Shown here piece after piece: positions 35,801-43,894 of a DNA stretch of 64,000 nucleotides. The DNA is from JABFRZ01 sp964631945. GTDB lineage: Bacteria; Planctomycetota; UBA1135; GCA-002686595. The stretch covers positions 40,141-104,140 of the forward strand of contig CAZWAY010000010.1 in assembly GCA_964631945.1 (NCBI GenBank), read 5' to 3'. Numbering within the stretch: position 1 is the first letter of the stretch; every line of letters starts with the position of its first letter. The position numbers were made by a program, and so were the translations under genes. The notes under the pieces are model-generated. The model had not been told where the DNA came from. It ran no database searches and saw only the letters and a list, made by a program, of their open reading frames with translations.

Positions 35801-36446
35801 ATTTCTCGAAGAGGTCACGGGCTCCGGCGAGGTCCCCCATCGCCTTGCACGCAACAGCCAGGTTGCCTTGCGCGCGGAGGCGGTCGGGATCATTCGCGGG
35901 CAGAACCCGCGTCCAGGTCTCCAGCACCTGCTCGAAGATCTCCCGGGCCCCGGCTAGATCGCCGAGCCTGAAGCGCGTCGCCGCGAGCTTTTGCTTCGCC
36001 TTGAGGAGGTTGAGGTGCTCGGGTGGCAGCGTGCGTGCCAGCAAGGCCACGACCGACTCGAGCAACTCTCGAGACAATTCCAGGCTTCCGAGGGTCTTGG
36101 CGAGTCCATCGAGCTCCAACAAGAACGCGACGTGTGCCTCCTCAGTGCCTGCGCGTGGCTCACGGATCGTGGCAACTTCTTGTGTGAGAAGTTCGCGCGC
36201 GATGTCGCGGTCCCCCTCCTGGATTGCCGCGGCGATGAGTTCGATTGTCTCTCGTTCTTCCGTGGGGAGGGCCGGCTGCCCTGGTGGCTGCGTCCTGTCC
36301 GGACCGGCAGTCTTCGAATCAGCGGAGATCTGCGCCCTGGCCACCGCCGGAAATGGCTGTTGTGGCGTCGTCGGAACGGCTTGCCTCTGCACGATGCACG
36401 CGGTGGCGGAGCCCATGACCCAAACGAACGGCGCAAGGCGGATCAT
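32811..36446 (-). CDS. TPR-CHAT (caspase-like) protein with 12 identical-length repeats
   Basis: 1211 residues from ATG 36446 (GGGAGG 9 nt upstream; an upstream GTG has poor spacing). A hydrophobic N-terminus ending near SATAC may be a signal or lipoprotein peptide, but this is weak. Residues about 145-650 are twelve TPRs of exactly 42 residues. A linker of about 200 residues leads to a CHAT domain at about 870-1205 with the predicted catalytic dyad: His1040 in HIATHGW and Cys1122 in LSACETN. CHAT domains are caspase-relative cysteine proteases. No CRISPR or gasdermin gene is nearby. Local G+C is clearly lower than neighbours. Confidence 0.88.
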   Translation of the reverse strand: MIRLAPFVWVMGSATACIVQRQAVPTTPQQPFPAVARAQISADSKTAGPDRTQPPGQPALPTEERETIELIAAAIQEGDRDIARELLTQEVATIREPRAGTEEAHVAFLLELDGLAKTLGSLELSRELLESVVALLARTLPPEHLNLLKAKQKLAATRFRLGDLAGAREIFEQVLETWTRVLPANDPDRLRAQGNLAVACKAMGDLAGARDLFEKSLAAWVSIAPSDHPDLIMAKQNLASTKYDMGDIEGARLLCEEVLTVRSHALPADHPDLLTAKQNLAVIRKALGDAAGARQLEEETLAAQVRLLPADHPDLLRAKAYLAVTRREFGDLEGALGLEEEVLEAQGRRLPPDHPDLLAAKQNIAITLRELGELTRAIALEEEVLATRTHMLPPDHPDLLTSKQNLAVSRKNLGDLVGAQELEEEVLSIRTRLLPGDHVDVLRAKGNLAVTRKKLGDFMGARELEEEVLIARERQLPPDHPDLLWAKSNLANTLSALGDLKGSRRLEEEVVVIREQFLADDLRGLINAKQNLAVTRAALGDLQGARELFEELLAAGSRLWTADNPDLITVKQNLAVTCRQGKDLTRAHELFGEVLASWSRILPSQDEDLLSARQNLAVTSKELGDFDRASQLLSDLLDGIRARARGLRLSAPRPAREGSRAELQRLSAILFLCSAVEREHELEPRVLAAIENLRFASVSSSEIAQLLAAHPELEEEASQVRGVRSQLGDLVTAGPATDRVGEWHRELLALAEERDRGESRLRRKLAESGAALDEIDVGEVGARLEAGAAAVSFFRYSRHFEADPLTGVIPASIDSLLAFLLKPDGSVTRIELGPAAELEESVEAWRSLLGRPLETRGIVTSSATEDRAELEALGTRLRRRILDPVLARAGGVQALHVVLDDVLYLLPLDALPFGNGFVGDSLAIRNEVTLARLLEEHRPFQGDRLLVLVGGLDYDAEPGEGVVTATDAATPPIFRSSGPSEAALVRFQSLPGTSGEVEAIARLHDDVSSPPALSLQRAEGTKRALLAAARDAQWLHIATHGWFARDEVRSHLDTPTGVDGRAELRLPNEALVGFAPETLCGLALAGANRGRDALGRVPGILTAEELATFDLRKCELAVLSACETNVGIRRAGQGIQSLQSALHAAGARSAITSLWKVDDAATRRLFELFYTKLWKERLGKAEALWQAKMALRAEGHALRDWAGWVLTGDPD
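34503..36014 (-). repeat. Twelve tandem 126-bp repeats encoding TPR units
   Basis: Inside the TPR-CHAT gene, twelve consecutive units of 42 codons each, with no length variation, spell a consensus DHPDLLxAKQNLAVTR then LGDLxGAxxLEEEVL. DNA identity between units is moderate, so the array is old rather than a recent tandem expansion. The regular superhelix predicted from it would form the sensor arm of the protein. Confidence 0.8.
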
Positions 36447-36576
36447 CGACACGAGCCCTCCCGGCTCCGATCCAAACTAGCAGGAGCCGGCCGTCCGAGC
36501 TCCATGTGGATCGTCCCTGGTCAGCCTAGCCGCACTCGTGGTGCCATGGGCACACAGTCTGGCCCTTCCGTTGTTC

Positions 36577-37677
36577 TCAGATCGAGTCCAAACCGAAGGC
36601 GAAGGGCTCGAGCGGGAGCGTCGCGTGCTCGAGGCCGAGACGCGTGAGCAGCGCACGGGCTTCGTCGTGGACCTCGGGGCCGCCGAAGAGCAGGGCCTGG
36701 AGCGTGTCCAGGTCGAGCTGGACGCCGGCGCGCGGGCCGCGCGGTTCGAGGGTGTGCGCGCCGGGCGTGGCCTGGGCCGAGGGGCCGAGCGCCGCTCCGA
36801 GCAGCGCGCCGGCGCGTTCGAGGTCGAGCAGCTTGCCGAGGCCGAGGATCCCGCGCTTCGAGGGCGCGCCCAGCTTCACCAGGCGCTGGACGAGCTCGCT
36901 CGCCTCGGGCGGGGCCATCAGGAACAGCGCGCCGCTCTCGCCGGCGGGGAAGCGGCGCTCGAGGTGCGCGCGCAGCAGCGCGAGCACGTCCTCGGGCTCG
37001 CCACCCCACTCGTGCACGACGTCGGTCAGGTCGCGGCCGCGGCCGAGGCAGGCGTAGGCCACGGGCTGGACGGGGTGCGCCGGCCCGGCGGCGCGCTCGC
37101 GCACCAGCGTGAGCATGCCGGGCACGCCCAGCAGCGCTCGGGTTTCCTCGAGCGTGCGCTCGACGCGCGCGCCGTGGCGCAGGTAGAGACGCTGCACGAA
37201 GGGCGGGTCGCCCACACGGAGCACGCGCACGCCGCTCGGCTCGGGCAGGACGCGCGCGAGCTCGGAGGCCAGCTGCACGTCACACTCGACGCCGAAGGGC
37301 GCGTAACCGCGCTTCAGGTAGAAGCCCGGGTCGTTGGCCCACAGGAGCGCGAACACGCAGCCGCGCGCGCGCAGCGAGCGTTCGGCCTGTGCGAGCAGGC
37401 GCGAGCCCAGCCCGCGTCCGCGCCAGGCCGGGTCGGTGGCGACCGAACCGATCAGACCGGCGCGGATGCGGAGCTCGTGCCCGTCCGCGCGCGGCAGGCG
37501 GAACTCGCGCACGAGCGTCGTGCACGCGGAACGCACCTCGCCCTGCTCGGCGAGCTCGATCGTCTCGCCTCCGGAGCACGGCTCGAACGCCAGCGGGAAC
37601 TCGGCGGCGAGGTCCGCGCTTTCGAACACGCGCTGCTGGAGCTCGCGTGCACCGGCCCGGGTCGCGGCGGGGCTCAC
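36577..37677 (-). CDS. GNAT acetyltransferase at the end of the flagellar operon
   Basis: 366 residues. N-terminal GNAT domain: GLIGSVATDPAWRGRGLGSRLL with the R-G-R-G-L-G acetyl-CoA loop, then GCVFALLWANDPGFYLKRGYAPFG. The C-terminal 200 residues form a second, weaker domain rich in Leu and Arg, an Eis-like two-domain arrangement. Its GTG start overlaps the TGA of the preceding 105-residue gene (GTGA), so the two are probably translationally coupled and made with the flagellar proteins. The substrate could be a flagellar or regulatory protein, or a small molecule. Confidence 0.8.
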   Translation of the reverse strand: MSPAATRAGARELQQRVFESADLAAEFPLAFEPCSGGETIELAEQGEVRSACTTLVREFRLPRADGHELRIRAGLIGSVATDPAWRGRGLGSRLLAQAERSLRARGCVFALLWANDPGFYLKRGYAPFGVECDVQLASELARVLPEPSGVRVLRVGDPPFVQRLYLRHGARVERTLEETRALLGVPGMLTLVRERAAGPAHPVQPVAYACLGRGRDLTDVVHEWGGEPEDVLALLRAHLERRFPAGESGALFLMAPPEASELVQRLVKLGAPSKRGILGLGKLLDLERAGALLGAALGPSAQATPGAHTLEPRGPRAGVQLDLDTLQALLFGGPEVHDEARALLTRLGLEHATLPLEPFAFGLDSI

Positions 37678-37991
37678 GCCTGCTCCGGCGCGCGGTGCTG
37701 CGCGACGCGGTAGGCCTCCAGCAGCTCCTCGCCCAGCGTGAGCGCGTCCTCCAGGCTCGAGCGCGCCGCATCCAGCGCGCCGGGCAACTGCTCGGGCGCG
37801 CTCAGGGTCTTGGTCTTCTGCTCCAGCTCGGCCGCGCGCGTCGTCAGACGCTCGAGCAGGGCCTCGAAGGCCGGCGCGGCGGGCTGCGTCGTGCCGGCGC
37901 GCGGCGTGGAGCGGAGCGCGCCGACACCTCCGGCGAGACTGCCGGCCAGGGCCTCGGAGGCGGCGGAAGGGAGGTTCGGGATCTCGCCCAT
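37674..37991 (-). CDS. 105-residue protein of the flagellar operon, FliE-like in size and pattern
   Basis: Unrecognised as a family. The N-terminal half is Ala/Gly/Pro-rich and the C-terminal half is helical with heptads (FEALLERLTTRAAELEQKT, then SLEDALTLGEELLEAYRVAQ). The length and the closing helix with L-EAYR loosely recall FliE, the rod-base protein (RNKLVAAYQEVM), but the match is too weak to name. It starts 5 nt after flgL stops and its stop overlaps the start of the GNAT gene. This is the position where other bacteria often carry fliW or csrA. Confidence 0.6.
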   Translation of the reverse strand: MGEIPNLPSAASEALAGSLAGGVGALRSTPRAGTTQPAAPAFEALLERLTTRAAELEQKTKTLSAPEQLPGALDAARSSLEDALTLGEELLEAYRVAQHRAPEQA

Positions 37992-37996
37992 GTTCG

Positions 37997-39424
37997 CTAG
38001 CGCAGGAAGTTGAGGAAGGAGGTCTGGATCACGCGCGCGCCGGAGGCCTGCGCGAGCTCGAGCATCATCTGCGAGCGCGAGAAGTCGAGCGCGACCTCGG
38101 CCAGGTCGGCGTCCTCGACCTGCGAGAGACGCCCGCTGAGCTCGAGCTGGATCTCGCCCTGACGCGAACCCGCGGCCGCGAGACGGGCGGAACGGGCCCC
38201 GATCGAACCCAGGCCGACCAGCATCTGGTCGTGCACGCTGTCGAGGTTCGCGAGCCGGTCCGAGAGCCGAGTGACGATCTCGTCCGAGCGCAGGCCCTGC
38301 TGGTTGCGCAGGTCGTCGATCACGCCCTGCAAGAGATCGAAGGGGTTGGCGGTGGAGCCGAAGCTCACCAGCTCGCGGCCGGCGCGCAGCACCGTGCGCG
38401 TGTCGACGTGCAGGACCTGGCCCAGGCTGCCCTCGGACAGCTCGAGGTCGGTCTCGTTGAACGAGAGCGCCGTGAAGGTGTCGCCGTCGAGCGAGATCGA
38501 GCCCCGGCCCGTGACGGTCTGGATGAAGTCCGCACCGGTCCAGGCGCTCATGTCGAGGTGCAGCTCGCCGCCCTGCTCGTTGCGCACGACCACGTCGCTG
38601 CGCTCGCCCGGCCCGGGGATCTTCACGACCGTGCCGTTGCCGAGCTGGATCGTGCCGGCCACGCCGTCGAGCGTGAGCGCGTTGGCGCCGAGCAGCGTGT
38701 CGCGGTCGCCGCCGGCCACCAGCGCCAGCCCGACGTCGGCCAGCCCGAGCACCTCGGTCGCGTCGTGGCGCAGCGAGAGGTAGGCGAAGCCCGTGCCCTG
38801 GTCGGCGGTGACGCCCGAGCGCACGCCCGTCAGGCCGTCGAAGCGGACCGGCCCGGGCAGCGAGTTCCCGAACAGGCGGTCGCCGGCGGCGGTGATGGAG
38901 ACCAGCGCGTCCTCGCCGGCCTGGATCGATTGTTCGTTGTGGTTGCCGAGGTACACGGTGTGGCGCGTGCCGCCGCTCACGACCTCGACCCAGGGCTTGT
39001 CGCCCGTGCGCGTGCCGCCGAACACGTAGTTGCCGTCGAAGTGCAGGTTGGCGTCGTCCAGCAGCTGCTTGCGGATCTCCTCGAGCTCGCTCGCGATGGT
39101 GGCGCGGTCCTGGTCGTTCAGCGCGCCGCTCATGCCCTGCAGCAGCAGCTCGCGCGAGCGCGTCAGGAGCTCGGAGGAGTGCTGCAGCGTCGCGCCGGCC
39201 GATTCGAGCTGGGTCTCGCCGGCGGCGACGGTGTTGCGGATGCGGTCCGAGCGCGAGAGCGAGCTGCGCAGGGTCAGCGCGCGCGCCGCGCCGGTGGGAT
39301 CGTCGGACGGGCGCAGGATGCGCCGGCCGGAGGAGAGCTGCTCCTGGGCGCGCAGCGTGGCCAGCTGGCCGGAGCGCAGGCCGAGCAGGACGCGGCTGTA
39401 GGCGGAGAGGGTGCTGGTGCGCAT
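37997..39424 (-). CDS. flgL: Flagellar hook-filament junction protein FlgL
   Basis: 475 residues, longer than the usual 300 or so. The N-terminus (STLSAYSRVLLGLRSGQLATL, with LSSGRRILRPSDDPTGAARAL) is the flagellin-like D0/D1 region shared by FlgL and flagellin. The C-terminus (LDFSRSQMMLELAQASGARV and IQTSFLNFLR) matches the partner helix. The enlarged centre (about residues 140-390) is surface-exposed beta-rich sequence. HAP3 joins FlgK to the filament. Follows flgK by 25 nt in the operon. Confidence 0.93.
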   Translation of the reverse strand: MRTSTLSAYSRVLLGLRSGQLATLRAQEQLSSGRRILRPSDDPTGAARALTLRSSLSRSDRIRNTVAAGETQLESAGATLQHSSELLTRSRELLLQGMSGALNDQDRATIASELEEIRKQLLDDANLHFDGNYVFGGTRTGDKPWVEVVSGGTRHTVYLGNHNEQSIQAGEDALVSITAAGDRLFGNSLPGPVRFDGLTGVRSGVTADQGTGFAYLSLRHDATEVLGLADVGLALVAGGDRDTLLGANALTLDGVAGTIQLGNGTVVKIPGPGERSDVVVRNEQGGELHLDMSAWTGADFIQTVTGRGSISLDGDTFTALSFNETDLELSEGSLGQVLHVDTRTVLRAGRELVSFGSTANPFDLLQGVIDDLRNQQGLRSDEIVTRLSDRLANLDSVHDQMLVGLGSIGARSARLAAAGSRQGEIQLELSGRLSQVEDADLAEVALDFSRSQMMLELAQASGARVIQTSFLNFLR

Positions 39425-39449
39425 GGTGCTCGTCTCCGGGGCCTCGAGG

Positions 39450-41807
39450 TCAGATCAGCGAGAGCAGCTCTTCGCCGAGCTGGTTGACGACGGTGAGGTA
39501 CTGGGCCGCGGCCGCGAAGGACTGCTCGTAGGCCAGGAGGTCGACCAGCTCCTCGTCCACGTTCACGCCCGAGATCGCGGCCTGGCGCTGCTCCAGGCTC
39601 TCGAGCACCGACGTGCCGGAGGCCAGGGCGCTGTCGGCCAGGGCGGCCTCGAAGCCCACGTCGCTGGCGAGCTCGCCCCAGAAGCGCCCGACGGTCGCGC
39701 CCTCCAGCTTGCTCGAGCCCTTGCGCTCCACGCCCAGGAGGTCCAGCAAGAGGCCGCCGTCGCCGGCCTCGCCCGTGAGCGAGACCGCCAGCCGGCTGGG
39801 ATCGTCGGCGATGTCGGCGCGCACGGCGATGTCGGCCGCGCCGGAGCCGGTGAACAGCGTGTTCAGTCCGAGCGCCACGAGCACGTCGCTCGAGTCCGAG
39901 TCGGCCACCGCGTCGGCCGCGAACAGGTCGCCGTGGGTGGCCGAGAGCTCGCCCAGCCCGAAGCTGACGCGCACCCCGTCGGCGACCTCGAGCTCGGTGC
40001 CGGGCAGGTAGCCGGCGCCGACGTCGAGCGTGGTCACGCGGTTGCCGGCGCGGTCGAAGACCTCGACCTTCAACCCGTCCGTGGTCCCGATCGTGCCGTC
40101 CTGGGTCGGGCGGAAGACGAAGCGCTCGTCGTTCGCGCCCGTGTAGAGCCCGGAGAGGTGCGCATTCACGCCGTTGGCCTGGCCCTGGACGTTCGCGCCG
40201 ACCAGGCCGGTCCAGCCGAGCGCGCCCACGGCCGTGCCGCCGTCGAGCCGCAGCGAGGAGGACGTGCCGCTCGAGAGCGTCTGCACGAACAGCCGGCCCT
40301 CGAGCGCGCTGGCGTGCAAGCCGCGCGCCTGGGCCTGGGGATCGGCGTTGAGCGCGGCCGCCAGCTCCTCGGCCGTGGCGGCCGAGATCTCGGAGAAGTC
40401 CGCGGCGTCGAGCGCGATCGAGAACGACACCGGCGTGCCGCTCGTGTCCACGGTGAAGTCGAGCGTCTGGCCGTCGGCCAGCGCGAAGGGCCCGCCCGCG
40501 CTCGTCCCCAGCGTCGCGCGCGTGCCGCCGAACAGCCCGTCGCGGTCGGGGTTCGCGTCCATGCGCCGGCTGAAGTCGAAGCCGAAGCCGGCGTCGGCGC
40601 TGATGCGCAGGTGCCCGGTGGCATCCAGCCCGGCCGAGAGGTGCTCGATCGAGTTGAGCTGGTCCAGGAAGTCCTGCACGGTCGTGTGCGTGGCCGAGAT
40701 GTCGAGCTTGTGCTTCTCGAGCGCGCCGCTCGCGTCGTCGCTGACGTTGACGTACAGCGAGCCCGAGACCACCTCGAACGGCAGTCCGGCGTTCGAGAGC
40801 AGCTCGTCCAGCACGCGCCCGTCCTGGTCGAAGTCCTGCAACTTCGAGGCGCCCGTGAGCGAGTCGAAGGCGCCGCTGGCCGGCATCCCGGTGGTGTGCA
40901 CGCGGTTCGTCTCCAGGATCAGTCCGCGCGCCAGCTGGTCGAGACGCGTGCGGTAGCCCTGCGCCAGCTCGCCGCCGAGCCGCAACAGGCCGCCGATCTC
41001 GCCGCCGTTCACCGGCACGGCGCCGTCCGCGCCCTGGATGCGCAGGGTGCTCGTGCCGTTCGCGCCGGTGACGACGCTGAGCTTGTTCGCGCGCGCCGAG
41101 CCGACCAGGGTGTTGCCCGCCACCAGCACGCGCACCGCGCCGTTGGGCCCGGCCACCGTGGTCGTGTCGACCAGCTGCGACAAGCGTTGCAGCGCCTGGT
41201 CACGCCGGTCGCGCAGGTCGTTGGCGGTGAGGCTGACCGATTCGGTCTCGCCGATCTGCTGGTTGAGGCGCACGACCTCGTCCGCCAGCGTGTTCACCTC
41301 GGACACGCGCGCCGAGACGTCGGCCATGGCGTCGCTGCTGGAAGCATCCAGGGCGCTGGCCAGGTCGCGGAAGCGCGCGCTGAGCGAGCTGCTGGCCTGG
41401 ACCGTGCCCGCGCGCAGGATCGAGTCGGTGGGCGCGGTCGAGAGCTGTGAGACGCTCGCGAAGAAGCCATCCAGCAGGCTCGAGAGCCCGGTCGCGCCCG
41501 GCTCGGCGAAGAGCGACTCGAACGTGCCGAGCCCGCCGCGCTGCGCGTTCAGGGAACCGAGCAGCGTGCGCTGGCCCTGGATGCGGCGTCCGAGCAGCTC
41601 GTCCACGCTGCGCTCCACCCGCCCGGCGTCGACGCCGCCGCCGATCAGCAGCGAGCCGAGCTGGATCGGCAGCGAGCTCCCGAGCTGCACGCGCTGGCGC
41701 GAGTAGCCCGGCGTGTTCGCGTTGGCGATGTTGTGCCCGATCGTGTCGAGCATGTAGCGCGCGGACAGCAGCGCCTTGAGGCCGGTCTGGATGCCGATGT
41801 TGGACAT
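39450..41807 (-). CDS. flgK: Flagellar hook-associated protein FlgK
   Basis: 785 residues, about 200 more than enteric FlgK. N-terminal IGIQTGLKALLSARYMLDTI and GHNIANANTPGYSRQRVQL carry the conserved rod/hook D0 motif, and the C-terminus SGVNVDEELVDLLAYEQSF then AAAQYLTVVNQLGEELLSLI is the matching helix. The extra length is an Ala/Gly/Asp-rich central region (about 330-690) with repeated beta segments. HAP1 sits at the hook tip. Starts 4 nt after flgN ends. Confidence 0.94.
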   Translation of the reverse strand: MSNIGIQTGLKALLSARYMLDTIGHNIANANTPGYSRQRVQLGSSLPIQLGSLLIGGGVDAGRVERSVDELLGRRIQGQRTLLGSLNAQRGGLGTFESLFAEPGATGLSSLLDGFFASVSQLSTAPTDSILRAGTVQASSSLSARFRDLASALDASSSDAMADVSARVSEVNTLADEVVRLNQQIGETESVSLTANDLRDRRDQALQRLSQLVDTTTVAGPNGAVRVLVAGNTLVGSARANKLSVVTGANGTSTLRIQGADGAVPVNGGEIGGLLRLGGELAQGYRTRLDQLARGLILETNRVHTTGMPASGAFDSLTGASKLQDFDQDGRVLDELLSNAGLPFEVVSGSLYVNVSDDASGALEKHKLDISATHTTVQDFLDQLNSIEHLSAGLDATGHLRISADAGFGFDFSRRMDANPDRDGLFGGTRATLGTSAGGPFALADGQTLDFTVDTSGTPVSFSIALDAADFSEISAATAEELAAALNADPQAQARGLHASALEGRLFVQTLSSGTSSSLRLDGGTAVGALGWTGLVGANVQGQANGVNAHLSGLYTGANDERFVFRPTQDGTIGTTDGLKVEVFDRAGNRVTTLDVGAGYLPGTELEVADGVRVSFGLGELSATHGDLFAADAVADSDSSDVLVALGLNTLFTGSGAADIAVRADIADDPSRLAVSLTGEAGDGGLLLDLLGVERKGSSKLEGATVGRFWGELASDVGFEAALADSALASGTSVLESLEQRQAAISGVNVDEELVDLLAYEQSFAAAAQYLTVVNQLGEELLSLI

Positions 41808-41810
41808 GGG

Positions 41811-42281
41811 CTAGGCGCGCGCGTCGATCAGGTGGCGCTCGCCCGCGGGCGCCTCGGCCAGGAAGAGTTGACACAGGTCCTCGAGCAGGCCGCGGTGGTA
41901 CTTGGCGACCGCGGCCAGGCGCCGAGCGACCCGCAGCACGCTGGCCACGACCTCGCGCAGGTCGGCGCGCAGGCTGGTGATGCGGCGAGTCTCGAGCTGG
42001 GCGATGTCGAGCTGCTCGGTCAGCTTCGAGAGCGTGAGCTGTTGCGCCGGGAGCCCGAGCTCGCCCGACAGGCGCCCGAGCAGGGCCCGCCGGCGCGCAT
42101 CGCGTGCTCCGGCCAGGGCCAGGAGGCCCGCCAGCGCGCGCGCGCCGCCCTCGACCTCGCTGCTCGAACCGGCGCGCGCGGCCGCGTCGAGCTGTTCGAG
42201 CGCGGCCAGCACGGCGCGCTGCGCGCCCAGCTCTTCCTGCAGCCAGGCCTCGGTGTGGATCGCGAGCGTGGCGAGCGTCAT
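41811..42281 (-). CDS. flgN: FlgN-like flagellar export chaperone
   Basis: 156 residues, almost entirely helical with long heptads (LATLAIHTEAWLQEELGAQ, then LSKLTEQLDIAQLETRRITS). Its size and its position between flgJ and flgK fit FlgN, the type III chaperone that delivers FlgK and FlgL to the export gate. Sequence conservation in this family is low, so the call rests partly on context. The ATG overlaps the flgJ stop (ATGA). Confidence 0.7.
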   Translation of the reverse strand: MTLATLAIHTEAWLQEELGAQRAVLAALEQLDAAARAGSSSEVEGGARALAGLLALAGARDARRRALLGRLSGELGLPAQQLTLSKLTEQLDIAQLETRRITSLRADLREVVASVLRVARRLAAVAKYHRGLLEDLCQLFLAEAPAGERHLIDARA

Positions 42282-42634
42282 GTGCCCTCGTTTCCGGCCG
42301 CCTGGGCCAGCATGGCTTCGCGCGCGGCTTGCGCGCGCTGGATGGTGGTCTTGACCATGCCCGCCAGGCCGAGCGTGTCGCGCTCGGCCAGCGAACGGCC
42401 CAGGTGCTCGTCGAACCAGCCCTCGTACACGTCGGCGCCCGCGCCGTCGCCGAACATGCCCTTGGGCATCGAACGGCGCAGCTCGCGCACCAGCATGGTC
42501 CCGAACAGCGTCTCGAACTGGCGCGCGGTCTCGCCCGCGTCGCCGCGCTCGGAGGCGCGCCTGGCATCCGCCAGGCGCACATCGGTGTCGGGCGCGAGCA
42601 GCTGGGGTTTCTGGAGGTCGCCGATCTGCATCAC
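42278..42634 (-). CDS. flgJ: FlgJ-like rod-binding protein, single domain
   Basis: 118 residues. The rod-binding domain of FlgJ is visible: ARQFETLFGTMLVRELRRSMPKG (key words FETLF, LVRELR and MPKG), then GADVYEGWFDEHLGRSLAERDTLGLAGM. There is no muramidase domain, as in many bacteria that use a separate peptidoglycan hydrolase. It would cap rod growth in the periplasm. It overlaps flgI upstream and flgN downstream by 4 nt each, indicating translational coupling. Confidence 0.88.
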   Translation of the reverse strand: MMQIGDLQKPQLLAPDTDVRLADARRASERGDAGETARQFETLFGTMLVRELRRSMPKGMFGDGAGADVYEGWFDEHLGRSLAERDTLGLAGMVKTTIQRAQAAREAMLAQAAGNEGT

Positions 42635-43881
42635 ATCACCAGGATCTCGGCGTGGAGCATGCCCGACTGCGACATGAGCTGGAGGATCTGGATCATGTCG
42701 CGCGGCGTCACGCCCAGCACGTTGAGCACCTCGACCACCTCCTGCAGCGTCACCGCGCCGTTCACGATGGTGAGCGGGCGATCCTCTTCTTCGACCAGCA
42801 CCGAGGTGCGCGGCAGGACCTCGGTCTTGCCCTGCGACAGCGGCCCGGGCTGGCTGGCCTCGGGCGTCTCGGCGATGGTCACCGTCAGATTGCCCTTGGT
42901 GATCGCGCCGCGGCTGATGCGCACGCCCTCGCCCATCACGATCACGCCGGTGCGCTCGTTGACGACCACGCGCGCGAAGGCCGCGGGTTCGATCTCGCGC
43001 TCGAGGATCGAGTTGAGGAACGAGACCGTCGATTCGGGCGGCAGGTCGCCGGGCACGCGTACCGCCACCGTCATGGCGTCCTGCGCGACCGCCGTGCTCG
43101 GGTAGAGCCCGTTGATCGACTGCGTGACGCGCGTGGCGTTCGCGAACGAGCCCTTGAGCGCGCGCAGGTCGAGGTAGACGTAGCCGTGCTCGCTGACGAT
43201 CTGGCTCGCCACCTCGCGCTCGACCTTGCCGCCCAGCGGGATCGTGCCGACCGTCAGGTGGTTGCGCGTGGCCTTGGCGCCCTGGCCATCGGCCGAGAAG
43301 GCGCCGGTCGTGATCGGTCCGGCCGCGGTGACGTAGACCGCGCTGCCGGTCATGTCGGTGAGCTCGGCGTGCAGCAGCGTCCCGCCCACCAGGCTCTCGC
43401 AGTCGTACAGCGACGACACGCGCACGTCCATCTGGCGTCCGGGCTTGATGCCGGGCTCGAGCGTGGCCTGCACCAGGACCACCGCCGCGTTCGAGGAGGA
43501 CACGGCCTGCAGGTCGAGCACGATGTTCTGCGTCTTGAGCAGGTTGATGATCGCCTGGCGCGCCGCGATGGTGGAATCGCCGGTGCCGGAGAGACCCGTG
43601 ACCAGACCGATGCCCTGCACCTGGTTCTGCTCCTGCCCGCGCACCGCGACCAGGTCGGCGATGCGTACCGTCACGGCGTGGCTCGTGCCGGGCGTGGGCG
43701 TGGGCTCGAAGCGCGGACCGCGCAGCACGGTGGCATTGGAGGCGCCCTGGGGCTGACGCGGCGCCTCGACCGCGCTCGGATAGAGCGCGACCCCGGCGTC
43801 GCCGGGCCTGGGGACGGGCAGCGGTTCCGGGCGGACGGGCGCGGCCTGCGGCAGGAACGCGAGGACCAGGGCGTGGAGCAT
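42631..43881 (-). CDS. flgI: Flagellar P-ring protein FlgI
   Basis: 416 residues with a short signal peptide (LHALVLAFLPQAA) and an N-terminal spacer. The conserved core has VRIADLVAVRGQEQNQVQGIGLV (key parts RIADL and QGIGLVTGLSGTGD), LVGGTLLHAELTDMTGSAVY and VVNERTGVIVMGEGVRI. The C-terminus PLTIVNGAVTLQEVVEVLNVLGV is standard. FlgI forms the periplasmic P ring around the rod. It lies between flgH and flgJ, as in most flg clusters. Confidence 0.94.
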   Translation of the reverse strand: MLHALVLAFLPQAAPVRPEPLPVPRPGDAGVALYPSAVEAPRQPQGASNATVLRGPRFEPTPTPGTSHAVTVRIADLVAVRGQEQNQVQGIGLVTGLSGTGDSTIAARQAIINLLKTQNIVLDLQAVSSSNAAVVLVQATLEPGIKPGRQMDVRVSSLYDCESLVGGTLLHAELTDMTGSAVYVTAAGPITTGAFSADGQGAKATRNHLTVGTIPLGGKVEREVASQIVSEHGYVYLDLRALKGSFANATRVTQSINGLYPSTAVAQDAMTVAVRVPGDLPPESTVSFLNSILEREIEPAAFARVVVNERTGVIVMGEGVRISRGAITKGNLTVTIAETPEASQPGPLSQGKTEVLPRTSVLVEEEDRPLTIVNGAVTLQEVVEVLNVLGVTPRDMIQILQLMSQSGMLHAEILVM

Positions 43882-43894
43882 GTCGGTTCCGAGC

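Noticed and set aside
34503..36014. 126-bp periodicity resembling a CRISPR or satellite array
   Set aside because: It is fully explained by twelve coding TPR units of 42 codons; units diverge and there are no spacers.
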